The position numbers were made by a program, and so were the translations under genes. Positions 1 through 9,359 of a stretch of 64,000 bases of DNA are shown in pieces (within the stretch, counting starts at the first letter, position 1; each line of letters starts with the position of its first letter). Source of the stretch: JAXGMV01 sp040768445 (lineage in GTDB: Bacteria > Chloroflexota > Anaerolineae > Anaerolineales > Anaerolineaceae). The notes under the pieces are model-generated. The model worked only from the letters and a program-made list of their open reading frames with translations, did not search any database and was not told the DNA's origin. The stretch spans positions 868,001 to 932,000 of the forward strand of contig JAXGMV010000001.1 of the NCBI GenBank assembly GCA_040768445.1, read 5' to 3'.

Positions 1-236
1 GCCCATGCCCCAGAAAAATATGGCAGCGCTGCCAGGCTGGCAAACCCGTCCCCGGCGGCTGTGACAATTCCCATCACCAGCGATGAGAGCCCTGAAGTGA
101 CAAACAACGCCACACCCAGCGCCGCACCCAATAGTAAAGCCAGGCTGGAGAACTTCCAGCCTGGTTTTTGTCCTTGTATGCTCTCCGGTGCTGCAGTTTC
201 CTGCTGGTTCAACGGACTTGCCTCAATATCGTTCAC
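1..236 (-). CDS. Small membrane protein, partial at window edge
   Basis: A minus-strand reading frame opens with GTG at 236 and runs off the left edge, giving 78 codons. A polar N-terminus of about 30 residues is followed by a hydrophobic stretch (LALLLGAALGVALFV), so it is probably membrane-anchored. The start lies 7 bases after the stop of the upstream selenoprotein gene, with an AGAGG-like ribosome site overlapping that stop, which suggests co-transcription. The protein family is not recognisable from this fragment. Confidence 0.6.
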   Translation of the reverse strand, partial: MNDIEASPLNQQETAAPESIQGQKPGWKFSSLALLLGAALGVALFVTSGLSSLVMGIVTAAGDGFASLAALPYFSGAW

Positions 237-243
237 GTTGCCT

Positions 244-1758
244 CTACTTCACCTCAATTTTTACCGAGATGATCCTGTCGGGCACAGCGTTCAGCCCGGC
301 TTCGGTGGTCGGGTCAACTTCGGTCAGGCTTTCAACCACGTCCATGCCCTCGATGACCTCGCCAAAGATGGTGTACCCACCATTCAGCTCCGGCACGGCA
401 TCATATGTGATGAAAAATTGGCTGCCGTTCGTATCGACGCCTGAATTGGCCATGCCAACCACGCCGGCTTTGTCATACGTCAGGTCCGCGCTGATCTCAT
501 TGCCAAAGACATAGCCGGGGCCGCCGGCACCTGTGCCGGTCGGGTCACCGGCCTGCGCCACAAAGCCGGGTATGACGCGGTGGAAAGGCGTATCATCAAA
601 CCAGCCCTGCTGCGCCAGGAAGACAAAACTGCTGACGGTGGTCGGTGCTTTGTCGGCAAACAACTTGATCACCACGTCGCCCTTGGTGGTTTTGATCGTG
701 GCGGTGTAGCTCTCTTCAAGGTTCGGCAGGGGTGCAGGGCATTCTTTGAACATGCTGTCCTGGAAGTTGTACAGATCCATCACTGCGGTGAAGCTGCGCA
801 GATCAATTGCCTGCAGGATGGTGTTATTGATCAGGGTATAAGGGGTGTAGTCCAGCCCGGCTGCTTCGGCAACCCGGTAAGCGCCGGCGATTTGGTCCAC
901 AATTTCTTTCGAGTCGAGGTCGGTCTTGAACTGTTCGACATCCAGCCCGAGATCTTCTGCGGTGTCGTACAGGTAAGTCTTGAATTCATCCGGCCTGTCA
1001 TTAAAGGGCTGTGACCAGTCGGACTGGTGCTCCATCAGGTAGTCCTTCATCTCAAAGAACTTATCCTGCCTGCCGGCTGCCTCAGCAGCCTGTGCAGCCA
1101 GCGCAGAAAGCGGGTGTGACGGCAGGGGAAAATGACGGAAGACGGTGCGAACCTGTTCGGGGTATTTCTGGCGGAGTTGAGCCAACACGGGCTCAAGCAT
1201 GGCGCAGTATGGTCATTGAAAGTCGCTGTAAACGATGACGGTGATCTCCGCATCGTCCGGTCCCAGCACCCAATCATCCTCTGTCACCGGTGTAATGTCA
1301 GTGCGGGCATTTGACATAAACGTCTCAATCAGGTTGTACGGCTCGCAGTCAGCCGGGATGCCTGCGCCGACCGACTGGACCGGAACAGACTTTGTACTCT
1401 CTGGTACCGCTGCCGTTGGGACGGCTGTTGGCGGAACTTCTGCGGTCTTTTTATCACGCCCCAGTGCAAACCAGAAGCCGCCGGCAATAAGAGCGACAAC
1501 TAAAACGGCTCCTGCCACTGCCAGCCACTTCATATTAGCGTTCTTTGGCTGTGATGGGGGTTGTGCTGATGTCGGTGACTGAGCCTGTCGAAGTCCCGTC
1601 TCAGGCTCTCCATCAGGTGACGGTGGCGGCACTGTGCCGTCCACCGAACGGATGTTCTTCAGCGAGTCGCCAAACTGCGTGTTGCAGTAAGGACAAAACA
1701 CCACGTTGTTGCGGATTTTCTTACCGCAGCTCGGGCAAAAGATATAATTTTCTTCCAT
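244..1758 (-). CDS. Probable selenoprotein: zinc ribbon, TM helix, DsbA-like UxxC thioredoxin domain, cyclophilin
   Basis: One 504-residue frame interrupted only by TGA at 1213-1215, exactly where the first active-site Cys of a DsbA/DsbG-like protein should be: YSDFQ-TGA-PYC. Residues 1-30 form a zinc ribbon (C8, C11, C22, C25). A P/S-rich linker and one membrane helix (about 76-99) follow, then a thioredoxin-fold domain (about 150-350) with UPYC at 182-185 and a TP cis-proline motif near 305. A cyclophilin-type peptidyl-prolyl isomerase domain (about 352-504) contains FHR, GSQFFIT and a typical C-terminus. The frame is intact on both sides and a SECIS-like hairpin follows the TGA. Inferred role: membrane-anchored thiol/selenol oxidoreductase coupled to proline isomerisation in extracytoplasmic folding. 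The alternative is a nonsense mutation or sequencing error. A gene caller would report two proteins, 1213-1758 and 244-1200. Confidence 0.75.
1177..1196 (-). promoter_or_regulatory. Candidate bacterial SECIS hairpin
   Basis: Sixteen bases after the in-frame TGA, the minus strand forms a perfect 7-bp stem, TTGAGCC with GGCTCAA, closing a 6-base loop CGTGTT. The loop begins 23 bases after the TGA. Known bacterial SECIS elements lie within the coding region just after UGA, with a small apical loop roughly 16-37 bases away and a G among its first two bases. This hairpin meets those criteria. Recognition by SelB is inferred. Confidence 0.6.
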
Positions 1759-1833
1759 GATCTTAATTTGCTCCTACCTTATCCTAAATTTTTCTACCAA
1801 TAATTAACTAAACTGTACCTGTCGCTGTGCGGG

Positions 1834-2448
1834 TCAGGAAATCAGCTGCAATACTGAAGCGAGCAGTTCGTTATAGACTTCATCCTGCGAGCGGCCGGCA
1901 TCGATCACCTGCCAGCGACCCGGTTCGGCGGCAGCCAGCTCAAGGTAGCCGCTGCGCACCCGCCGGTGATACGCCAGCTCATAGTCATCCATGCGGTTCC
2001 AGTCAACGCCGCCCTTGCGCCGGCGCATTAAGCCGGTCTCTGAGTCGACGTCAAACAGGAAGGTACGGTCCGGCCACAGACCGCCGGTGGCAAAGTTGAG
2101 CAGTTCGCGCAAAAAACCGATCTCCACGCCGTGCCCGTAGCCCTGGTATGCCAGCGTCGAGTCGGCATAGCGGTCAGAGATCACGACCATACCGTCAGCC
2201 AACGCCGGGCGTATCACTTCCTCCACCAGCTGGGCACGCGCTGCGCAGAACAGCAGGATCTCGGTGCGCGGGTACATACTGCGGTTTTCCATCGACATCA
2301 GTACCTGGCGCACCTGGTCAGAGATAGCCGTGCCTCCCGGCTCGCGCGTCGCCAGGGTGCGTACACCCCGGCGTGACAGTTCCTCCATCAAGTGTGCCAT
2401 GATGGTGGTCTTGCCGCTGCCGTCGGGTCCTTCAAGGGTGATAAACAT
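1834..2448 (-). CDS. tmk: Thymidylate kinase
   Basis: Phosphorylates dTMP to dTDP in the cytoplasm for dTTP synthesis. The 204-residue product has the usual family length. It begins MFITLEG, with P-loop GPDGSGKT at residues 7-14, the TMP-binding DRY motif (ISDRYADSTLAYQG) and an Arg-rich LID (RRRKGG). The frame is open further upstream, but homology begins at the ATG at 2448, which has an AGGA ribosome site. It lies 19 bases downstream of the R3H-ATPase gene and is probably co-transcribed with it. Confidence 0.93.
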   Translation of the reverse strand: MFITLEGPDGSGKTTIMAHLMEELSRRGVRTLATREPGGTAISDQVRQVLMSMENRSMYPRTEILLFCAARAQLVEEVIRPALADGMVVISDRYADSTLAYQGYGHGVEIGFLRELLNFATGGLWPDRTFLFDVDSETGLMRRRKGGVDWNRMDDYELAYHRRVRSGYLELAAAEPGRWQVIDAGRSQDEVYNELLASVLQLIS

Positions 2449-2467
2449 GTTTTTCCTGTTAATTCCC

Positions 2468-4087
2468 TCAATCGCGGAAGATGCGCACGCGCCGGTTGGG
2501 TTCCTTGCCGTAAGAATGCGATACCAGTTGGGCATCACGCGCCATGTCGTGCTGCATTCTGCGCACCGCTGACGCGGCAGGCGGTAGGTCTGCCCAGCGC
2601 CGGCCATTCAAAACGGACTGGATGGCTTCCTGGGTCTGCTGGTTCACTTCATCCCAGCTGGCGCTGCCGCTGCCGGCAACCGAGATATTGAATATCTCTG
2701 CCAGTGAGCTTTCCATTTGGTTGATGGTGTTGGCGCGCAGGACGTAGATGGGTATGCCGCGCTGTTCGGCTTCGATGATGGTTTGCTGGCGGCTGCGGTA
2801 GTAAGTGCGCAGGGTGATCAGCACACTGGCTTCTTCTACATCGCGCACCAGCACCGCCGGCACACCCAGCCGCAGGGCTGCCTGCGACAGGCGGTTGCGT
2901 GCCACGCCGTACGGGTAAATCTTGACAGCCTGTAGGGCTTTGCCGCTGGTCGGGATTTTTTGTGCGTCAAAGGGTTCCTCGCGCTCAATGGACTGTGCCA
3001 TCGGCGCACGACGGCGGGGTGTCTCTTCAACCTCACCGTTGCCTCCGCGTCTCAATCCCTGTGTGAGAGATTTCGGCACCGCCGAAACCACCGGCTTTTC
3101 GATATGGACATCATCCTTCTCATCGCGGTAGCGGATCTCAGGCTGCGGTGGAACACCGCGCACCAGTGAGTCAACTGCCGCTGCCATATCAGCGTGAACC
3201 GCCAGGTGATCGCGCTCCTGGATTTCAATCAAAATGTCAAAGGTCGGTGGTGCACGCCGTTCAAGTACGGTCTTCTGTGTACCGCGCCGGCGGGCTTCCT
3301 CGTCTGAGAGGGTCACCGATTCGATGCCGCCCACCAGGTCAGACAGCGTGGGGTTAAGCAGCAGGTTCTCCAGGGTGCGTCCGTGTGCTGTGCCAATCAA
3401 CTGAACACCGCGCTCGGCAATGGTGCGGGCTGCCAGAGCTTCAAGCTCACGGCCGATCTCGTCAATCACAATCACTTCAGGGTTGTGGTTTTCAACTGCT
3501 TCAATCATCACCTCGTGCTGCAGGGTTGGTTTGGCAACCTGCATGCGCCGGGCTTTGCCCACCGCCGGGTGCGGCACATCACCGTCACCGCCAATTTCGT
3601 TGGAGGTATCGACAATCACCACGCGCTTCTTTTCAGCCAAAATACGGGCCGCTTCACGCAGCATGGTGGTCTTGCCAATGCCGGGCTTGCCGAGGATGAG
3701 GATGCTTTTTTCGGAGCCAACCAGGTCCTCGATGATGTCAATAGTGCCGTAGACCGCACGTCCCACGCGGCAGGTGAGCCCAACAATATGTCCGCGCCGG
3801 TTGCGGATAGCCGATATGCGATGCAGGGTGCGCTCCAATCCAGCGCGGTTGTCGGCATCGAAATCGCCGATGTTGTCCACCACCTTCTCGATGTCCTCAT
3901 GGGTGATGTCCGCTTCGCTCAGCACCACCTCGCGGTTAGTGAACCGGGCGACCGGCTTGCGTCCCAGGTCGAGGATCACTTCCAGCAGGTTGTCAGAATC
4001 GTCTGCCTCTTGAAGCGCATCAGCCACATGCACGGGCAGCACTTCAATCAGGGCGTTTAAATCGTCAGTAATTCGTTTTTGTTTCAT
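2468..4087 (-). CDS. AAA ATPase with C-terminal R3H domain
   Basis: A 539-residue protein. The P-loop GKPGIGKTT is at about 133-141, followed by a Walker B-like segment (EVIVIDEIG) and an ATPase core resembling SpoIIIAA/Ycf45-type proteins. The C-terminus matches the R3H single-stranded nucleic-acid-binding domain (RDAQLVSHSYGKEPNRR). The family is widespread in Cyanobacteria, Chloroflexota and plastids; its precise function is not settled. The start at 4087 gives the normal family length. It sits directly upstream of tmk. Confidence 0.85.
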   Translation of the reverse strand: MKQKRITDDLNALIEVLPVHVADALQEADDSDNLLEVILDLGRKPVARFTNREVVLSEADITHEDIEKVVDNIGDFDADNRAGLERTLHRISAIRNRRGHIVGLTCRVGRAVYGTIDIIEDLVGSEKSILILGKPGIGKTTMLREAARILAEKKRVVIVDTSNEIGGDGDVPHPAVGKARRMQVAKPTLQHEVMIEAVENHNPEVIVIDEIGRELEALAARTIAERGVQLIGTAHGRTLENLLLNPTLSDLVGGIESVTLSDEEARRRGTQKTVLERRAPPTFDILIEIQERDHLAVHADMAAAVDSLVRGVPPQPEIRYRDEKDDVHIEKPVVSAVPKSLTQGLRRGGNGEVEETPRRRAPMAQSIEREEPFDAQKIPTSGKALQAVKIYPYGVARNRLSQAALRLGVPAVLVRDVEEASVLITLRTYYRSRQQTIIEAEQRGIPIYVLRANTINQMESSLAEIFNISVAGSGSASWDEVNQQTQEAIQSVLNGRRWADLPPAASAVRRMQHDMARDAQLVSHSYGKEPNRRVRIFRD

Positions 4088-4169
4088 ACACCTAACAACA
4101 GTTATCTATAAAAAGTTTAGTTTGTAAACGTGAATGTTATCACAAATCCCATTCGATGCAAGCATACCC

Positions 4170-5102
4170 CTAACAGCCAAGCGGTTCATCGCTCCGTGCT
4201 GCTGACTGGTTGAGGACTGTGGTTGTTGGCTGCGCACTGCTGGTCTCAAGCACTTCTCGCCGGCCGTTGGTCGCCACAACACGCTGCAGCAAGCCCAGGT
4301 GACGGACCATCAGCACCTGCGGCGGCAGGCACGGCTCAAGGATATCCCCCATCTGTGTCTCCGGCCAGCCCTGGTACGCCCGCACTGCCAGGTAAACCGG
4401 TCTGCCCAGCAGGGGCTCCAGCCGGGTGATCAGCGGGCTGAGCAGCTGCGGGATTGAGGTCAGCTCAGGGTGAATGAGCGGGGTGAGATAGACGCCCTGC
4501 GGTCCGAATTTTGCACCAGTGAAGGCCTTCACGTCGCCATCCTGGCAGTACACCAGGCCGCGTCCGCTGCCAACTGGCAGGGGTTCAACCGCCTGCACCA
4601 GCGGCGGTACCAGCGCCTGGTACAGGCTGCGCAGGCTGATTTGGTGATCTCCGCCGGCAACCTTCCAGTTGTTGACAGCCGGTACTTTCTGCGGCAGGGC
4701 TGAAAGACGGCACTGGTAAACCTGCTGGCGGGCATAGACCTTGAAGCCTGCACGGCGCAGCGCCTCAAATGCCGGGCTCTGTTCCTCCACCTCTGCCGCC
4801 AGGCTAAAGACCCCCCATTCGCCGGCTTTGCGCACCAGGCTTTCCAGAAGGTCAACCAGTTCAGGTGAATCGAGCGCATCTGCCGGAATGACATACGTCA
4901 GCCGGGCAGTGCGTTCACCTATCACACAATGCAGTTGACCGACCAGCGGTGTTGGTCCGCTGCGGCAGTCACACACACCGGTGTAAATGCCGTGCTCAGG
5001 GTGTAAATAATCGATAATCGAGCTCCACCCCAGCGGGTTGCCGCGCGTCAACAGCAGGCTGCTGTCTAACGACAGCACCTGTTTGCGCTGGCGAAATAAC
5101 AT
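4170..5102 (-). CDS. Hypothetical protein, possible GNAT-like fold
   Basis: A 310-residue soluble protein with no signal peptide or membrane helix. The first half has the pattern of a divergent GNAT acetyltransferase: a segment on variation in residue class followed by AFEALRRAGFKVYARQQVYQ, as in the final strands of that fold. The second half is unassigned. No catalytic residues can be named. It lies between the R3H ATPase and pdxT on the same strand, with 36 bases to pdxT. The acetyltransferase assignment is tentative. Confidence 0.6.
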   Translation of the reverse strand: MLFRQRKQVLSLDSSLLLTRGNPLGWSSIIDYLHPEHGIYTGVCDCRSGPTPLVGQLHCVIGERTARLTYVIPADALDSPELVDLLESLVRKAGEWGVFSLAAEVEEQSPAFEALRRAGFKVYARQQVYQCRLSALPQKVPAVNNWKVAGGDHQISLRSLYQALVPPLVQAVEPLPVGSGRGLVYCQDGDVKAFTGAKFGPQGVYLTPLIHPELTSIPQLLSPLITRLEPLLGRPVYLAVRAYQGWPETQMGDILEPCLPPQVLMVRHLGLLQRVVATNGRREVLETSSAQPTTTVLNQSAARSDEPLGC

Positions 5103-5138
5103 CGGCAGATCATGCCATGCAAACGGTCGAATGCCTAT

Positions 5139-5714
5139 TTAAACCATCTCCAAAAAGTAGCGATGCAGGCGGTCATCGCCGGATAATTCCGGATGGAACG
5201 AGGTTGCCAGCAGTTTACCCTGCCGAGCAGCCACGATTCCGCCGTCCGGTAGCTCTGCTAATATTGTAGCATCATTCCGGACGGATTCGATCAGCGGCGC
5301 GCGGATGAAAATGGCGCGAAACGGCGCCGCACCGCCTGGCAGATGGTTGAGACACGGCATCGCCAGGTCAATGGAGAAACTGTCCACCTGCCGCCCAAAG
5401 GCATTTCGTGAGACGGTGATGTCCATCAAATGCAGCAGGGGCTGGTTTCGGTGGCTGTCGCGCGAGAGGAAGATGGCGCCGGCACAGGTACCCCAGACCG
5501 CATGGGTGGCGCCGAAATCCTGCAGCGGCTTGAGCAGGCCAAAGTCCACTGCCAGCTTGCCGATGGTGGTTGATTCCCCTCCGGGGATGATCAACCCATC
5601 CAGGCCGTCCAAATCCGAGGGTAAACGCACCTGGGGGGCTTGAACGTCAAGCCCCGCCAGCATGTGCACATGTTCAATGAAAGCCCCCTGCAGGGCCAAT
5701 ACACCGATTTTCAT
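5139..5714 (-). CDS. pdxT: Pyridoxal 5'-phosphate synthase glutaminase subunit
   Basis: Hydrolyses glutamine and passes ammonia to PdxS for pyridoxal phosphate synthesis. The 191-residue length is typical. It starts MKIGVLALQG, contains GGEST and the nucleophile motif GTCAG (Cys77), and has the His-Glu pair HPE at 174-176 near the C-terminus, so the class I amidotransferase triad is complete. It follows pdxS by 6 bases, a standard two-gene operon. Confidence 0.96.
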   Translation of the reverse strand: MKIGVLALQGAFIEHVHMLAGLDVQAPQVRLPSDLDGLDGLIIPGGESTTIGKLAVDFGLLKPLQDFGATHAVWGTCAGAIFLSRDSHRNQPLLHLMDITVSRNAFGRQVDSFSIDLAMPCLNHLPGGAAPFRAIFIRAPLIESVRNDATILAELPDGGIVAARQGKLLATSFHPELSGDDRLHRYFLEMV

Positions 5715-5720
5715 AAGCGC

Positions 5721-6611
5721 TTACCAGCCGCGTTCGGCGAGCTTGTCTTCCTGCGGCAGTGCAGAGACGGCAATGCCGACCATCGCTTCGCCCAGGTTGC
5801 GGCTGATCTCAGCCAGCACGGCCGGGTTTTGATAGTGCGTGACTGCCTTAACAACAGCAGCTGCCCGCCGGGCAGGGTCGCCAGACTTGAAAATGCCCGA
5901 GCCAACGAAGACGCCGTCCACGCCCAGCTGCATCATCAGGGCAGCATCGGCCGGGGTTGCCACACCACCGGCGGCAAAGTTGACCACCGGCATGCGCCCC
6001 AGCTTGCGGGTCTCAACCACCAGGTCGTACGGGGCACCCAGCTCCTTGGCGAAGGTCATCAATTCTTCCTCCGGCATGTTCTGCAGGCGGCGGATGTCGC
6101 CCAGCACGGTGCGGGCATGGCGCACAGCTTCCACCACATCGCCGGTGCCGGCCTCGCCCTTGGTGCGAATCATCGCAGCACCCTCACCGATACGCCGCAG
6201 GGCTTCGCCCAGGTTGCGGCAGCCGCACACGAACGGGACCTTGAAGTTGTGCTTGTAGATATGGTAGGCTTCGTCCGCCGGCGTAAGCACCTCAGATTCG
6301 TCGATATAGTCCACGCCCAGTGACTCAAGGATCTGCGCCTCAACAAAATGACCGATGCGGCATTTGGCCATCACCGGGATGGATACCGCATCCATAATCT
6401 TCAGGATCAGTTCGGGGTCGCTCATACGGGCCACGCCGCCGTCGGCGCGAATATCAGCCGGGACGCGCTCCAGCGCCATCACTGCGCACGCGCCGGCATC
6501 CTCGGCGATGCGGGCATGCTCGGCGGTAACCACGTCCATGATCACGCCGCCTTTCAGCATCTGCGCCAGCCCTTTTTTGACCTCAAACGTTGCAACAAGT
6601 TTCTCAGACAT
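5721..6611 (-). CDS. pdxS: Pyridoxal 5'-phosphate synthase lyase subunit
   Basis: Condenses ribulose or ribose 5-phosphate, glyceraldehyde 3-phosphate and ammonia into pyridoxal phosphate in a dodecameric complex with PdxT. The 296-residue product shows the highly conserved blocks VIMDVVTAEHARIAEDAGA, PVMAKCRIGH and DYIDESEVLTPAD, the last two around the catalytic lysines and acids. The ATG at 6611 has a strong GGAGGA site 4 bases upstream; the longer open frame lacks homology. A good sigma-70 promoter lies at 6651-6679. Confidence 0.97.
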   Translation of the reverse strand: MSEKLVATFEVKKGLAQMLKGGVIMDVVTAEHARIAEDAGACAVMALERVPADIRADGGVARMSDPELILKIMDAVSIPVMAKCRIGHFVEAQILESLGVDYIDESEVLTPADEAYHIYKHNFKVPFVCGCRNLGEALRRIGEGAAMIRTKGEAGTGDVVEAVRHARTVLGDIRRLQNMPEEELMTFAKELGAPYDLVVETRKLGRMPVVNFAAGGVATPADAALMMQLGVDGVFVGSGIFKSGDPARRAAAVVKAVTHYQNPAVLAEISRNLGEAMVGIAVSALPQEDKLAERGW

Positions 6612-6650
6612 ACATCCTCCAATAAAGCTATTAAGTATCAGTGCAGTGAG

Positions 6651-6679
6651 AGTATAGCATGCCACTTAACAGCATACAA
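6651..6679 (-). promoter_or_regulatory. Sigma-70-like promoter of pdxST
   Basis: On the minus strand, TTGTAT (6679-6674) and TATACT (6656-6651) are separated by 17 bases, placed about 40 bases before the pdxS start codon. No operator symmetry was noticed. Confidence 0.65.
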
Positions 6680-6752
6680 CAGCCGATTTAACGCAAATTA
6701 AGCAGGCCACTTTAGCCGCTTCATCATTTACATCTGTTTAAAATTGGGAAAC

Positions 6753-7574
6753 TCAGTATTGCTGTGGGGGTTCTTTATCGCGCCGCAGGAAGAGGAAGTA
6801 CACACCCAGCAAGATACCGCCCAGCAGTAGGAAAACACCGATCACTGCCATCACCGGTGAACGGCCGCCCTCGCTGACAGGCACAGGCTGGCCAAATGAA
6901 CTGGGCTGCGCACCGAAATCGATCACCGAGCGGTCGCCGGCAGACAGCTTGAGGGTGTAGTTCATCACCGTGGTGGGGTTGTAACCCTCCGGCGGACCCA
7001 CACTGATGTTGTACTCGTTTTCAGGCAGGTCTGGGAAGCACACCGGCTCGTAGCCAGTGTCGCCGCCGTCGTCTGTCTCACCGGTCAGTGAGATCTCGCC
7101 TTCATTATCAGAGATACTGACAGCACCGCCGAGGATGGCCAGCTCGAAATCTTCAGCCAGCGCATTGCCGTTGATGTCATTATAAAGAAAGATGCAGATC
7201 TCGCCGTTGCCGTCGAAAGGCGTGGGGGTGGGCAGCGCCGGCGTGGGTGTGGGAGATGGTCCGGGCGTCACGGTCGGTTCAGCATAGGTACCAATCAGGA
7301 GTTCCTGGTTTTCCCGCAGGGTGCAGGCTTCGTCGAGCATGTTCAGCTCGCGCAGGCGGTTGACATCGCCGTTGAGAAAACGCAGGGCAATGCCCAGGCA
7401 GGTATCATTCGGTTGAACGAAATAAAGGATGCGCCCGTCCGCGTCGGCAGTGGGCGTGAAGACCGCCTGCGGCTCTGCCGGGCTGGCAGACGCCGGCGAA
7501 GACCCGATGGCAATCGCCAGGAGTATCATCAGAAGTACGGACAGCGCCAGGGCAAGATGCCGCATGGTTTTCAT
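6753..7574 (-). CDS. LysM-domain membrane-anchored surface protein
   Basis: A 273-residue protein with a signal peptide (about 1-31, ending ASASP). A LysM-like module (about 49-93) includes YFVQPNDTCLGIALRF and LRENQELLIG. A P/T-rich linker, a beta-type domain of about 120 residues and a C-terminal membrane helix (about 240-262) with a basic tail (FLRRDKE) follow. LysM binds peptidoglycan-type glycans. The C-terminal anchor suggests the rest is extracytoplasmic. The middle domain may be a SdrD/Cna-B-like fold (FLYNDINGNALAED). It lies 19 bases after recN. Confidence 0.75.
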   Translation of the reverse strand: MKTMRHLALALSVLLMILLAIAIGSSPASASPAEPQAVFTPTADADGRILYFVQPNDTCLGIALRFLNGDVNRLRELNMLDEACTLRENQELLIGTYAEPTVTPGPSPTPTPALPTPTPFDGNGEICIFLYNDINGNALAEDFELAILGGAVSISDNEGEISLTGETDDGGDTGYEPVCFPDLPENEYNISVGPPEGYNPTTVMNYTLKLSAGDRSVIDFGAQPSSFGQPVPVSEGGRSPVMAVIGVFLLLGGILLGVYFLFLRRDKEPPQQY

Positions 7575-7593
7575 CGCTTCAAATTATACCGCA

Positions 7594-9354
7594 TCAGCTT
7601 GATGCCGGCCGCGGGTATTCAGCCAGCAGTTGTTCAGCCCGCCGGCGGGCGGTGTCAAGCGTTTCACGTGCAGCAGTGCGGCTGGCGTCGCTGTTGGCGC
7701 CCAGCATGACAGCCAGCTCCTCAAGGCGCTGGGGGTCGTCCAGCTCCTGCAGACGCGTAAGGGTGCGCCCATCACTGACTTCCTTTTGAATGCGCAGATG
7801 CTGGTCGCCAAAGGCTGCCAGTTGGGGCAGGTGTGTGACACACAGCACCTGGTGATCGCGGCCCAGCCGCCACAATTTCTCACCCACCACCATGCCCACA
7901 CGCCCGCCGATGCCCTGGTCAATCTCATCAAAGATCAGGGTGGGCACATAATCAGCCTGCGCCAGCACGTTTTTGAGCGCCAGCATCAGGCGCGAGGTCT
8001 CACCGCCCGAGGCAATCTTCACCAGCGGCTTCAACCCCTCGCCCGGGTTAGGGGCGATTAGAAATTCCGTCACATCCATGCCGGTGGCATCAAATGCCGC
8101 CCGGATAGTGCCGTCCAGCGGCAAACCATCCTTATGGTGTTTGGTCTGAAAGTCAACTGCAAAGCTGGCTGATGCCATGGAGAGATCGTCCAGCTCACGC
8201 TCAATCGCGCGGCTCATCTCTTGTGCGGCACCCTTGCGAAAGGCTGACAGCGCCAGGGCGTGCCGGGTCAGCTCTGCCAGTAACTGCGCTTCTTTTTCCT
8301 GCAGTACGGCAATGCGCTCGCCGGCATGGGTGATGGTCTCAAGCTTATGTTGGGACTGCTGCCCAAATGCCAGCACGGCTTCTATCGTGCCGCCGTACTT
8401 GCGGCACAGGCTGCGCACCAGTTCCAGCCGTTCAATCACCTGCTCCAGCCGGCGCGGGTTGAATTCAATGCTGTCAGCATAATCCTGCAGTTCCAGGGCG
8501 GCATCATTCAGTAGTTCGGCGGCGTTTTCTACCTGTCCGCGCAGGTGTTCCTGCGAGCTGTCCATGCGTGCCAGTGTTGAGAGCAGCCGCACCAGTTCGC
8601 CCGCCATCTCGGTGATGGACGGCGCTTCCGGTGAACTGCCTTCCAGCAGCGCCAGGCTCTTCTGTGCCGCATCCGCCAGGCTCTCGGCGTTGGCCAGCCG
8701 GTCCTGTTCCTGCTTCAGTTGTTCATCCTCGCCAACCTTCAGGCGGGCGCTCTCAATCTCCTGTATCTGGTAATTCAGCAAGTCTATCTGCCGTGCGGCA
8801 TCTGCCTCATCCTGCTGCAGGGCGCGCAGTTCTCGCCGCAGCGACTGCAGGTCGTGATACAACGCAGTGTAGCCGTCCAGCAGACTGCCGCTGCCGGCAT
8901 ACCTGTCCAGCAGACCGAGGTGCTCATGCACATTGAGCAGGGATAGGTGCTCAGACTGCCCGTGAATATCCACCAGGTAAGCGCCCAGCTCTTTCAGCAG
9001 GCTGGCGCTGACACTGCGTCCGTTGACGCGTGCCACGCTGCGCCCCTCACGCCGGATCTCACGCGCCAGCACCACGCTGTCAGCTTCATCCAACAACTCT
9101 TCACGCGCCAGGATGTCAATGGCGCCCTGCTGGCGGGATGATGCCAGCTGAAAGGTGCCTTCCACCAGGGCGCGGTCTGCGCCGGAGCGGATCAGTGAGG
9201 CATCAGCGCGCCCGCCCATTAACACCATGATGGCATCCAGCAGGATGGACTTGCCCGCGCCGGTCTCGCCGGTGAGCGTGATCAACCCGGAGCCGAAGGA
9301 TACCTGCAGGTGGTCGATGATTGCAAAATTGTCGATTTGAAGCTCTTTGAGCAT
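7594..9354 (-). CDS. recN: DNA repair protein RecN
   Basis: An SMC-like ATPase of double-strand-break repair. The 586-residue product has P-loop GETGAGKS at 29-36, central coiled-coil heptads rich in Q/E/L, an ABC-type signature region (KIASGGETSRLMLALK) and Walker B LIFDEIDQGIGG. The ATG at 9354 matches the conserved N-terminus MLKELQIDNFAI; the frame extends upstream without homology. It starts 5 bases after the B-box membrane protein, so these genes and nadK probably form one operon. Confidence 0.95.
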   Translation of the reverse strand: MLKELQIDNFAIIDHLQVSFGSGLITLTGETGAGKSILLDAIMVLMGGRADASLIRSGADRALVEGTFQLASSRQQGAIDILAREELLDEADSVVLAREIRREGRSVARVNGRSVSASLLKELGAYLVDIHGQSEHLSLLNVHEHLGLLDRYAGSGSLLDGYTALYHDLQSLRRELRALQQDEADAARQIDLLNYQIQEIESARLKVGEDEQLKQEQDRLANAESLADAAQKSLALLEGSSPEAPSITEMAGELVRLLSTLARMDSSQEHLRGQVENAAELLNDAALELQDYADSIEFNPRRLEQVIERLELVRSLCRKYGGTIEAVLAFGQQSQHKLETITHAGERIAVLQEKEAQLLAELTRHALALSAFRKGAAQEMSRAIERELDDLSMASASFAVDFQTKHHKDGLPLDGTIRAAFDATGMDVTEFLIAPNPGEGLKPLVKIASGGETSRLMLALKNVLAQADYVPTLIFDEIDQGIGGRVGMVVGEKLWRLGRDHQVLCVTHLPQLAAFGDQHLRIQKEVSDGRTLTRLQELDDPQRLEELAVMLGANSDASRTAARETLDTARRRAEQLLAEYPRPASS

Positions 9355-9359
9355 GGCGT

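Noticed and set aside
1213..1215. TGA as a simple nonsense mutation making two genes
   Set aside because: The frame continues without other lesions for 320 codons, the TGA replaces exactly an active-site Cys, and a SECIS-like hairpin is in the right place. It remains the main alternative.
3383..4060. 225-codon plus-strand frame
   Set aside because: Antisense shadow of the R3H-ATPase gene, which has clear P-loop and R3H motifs.
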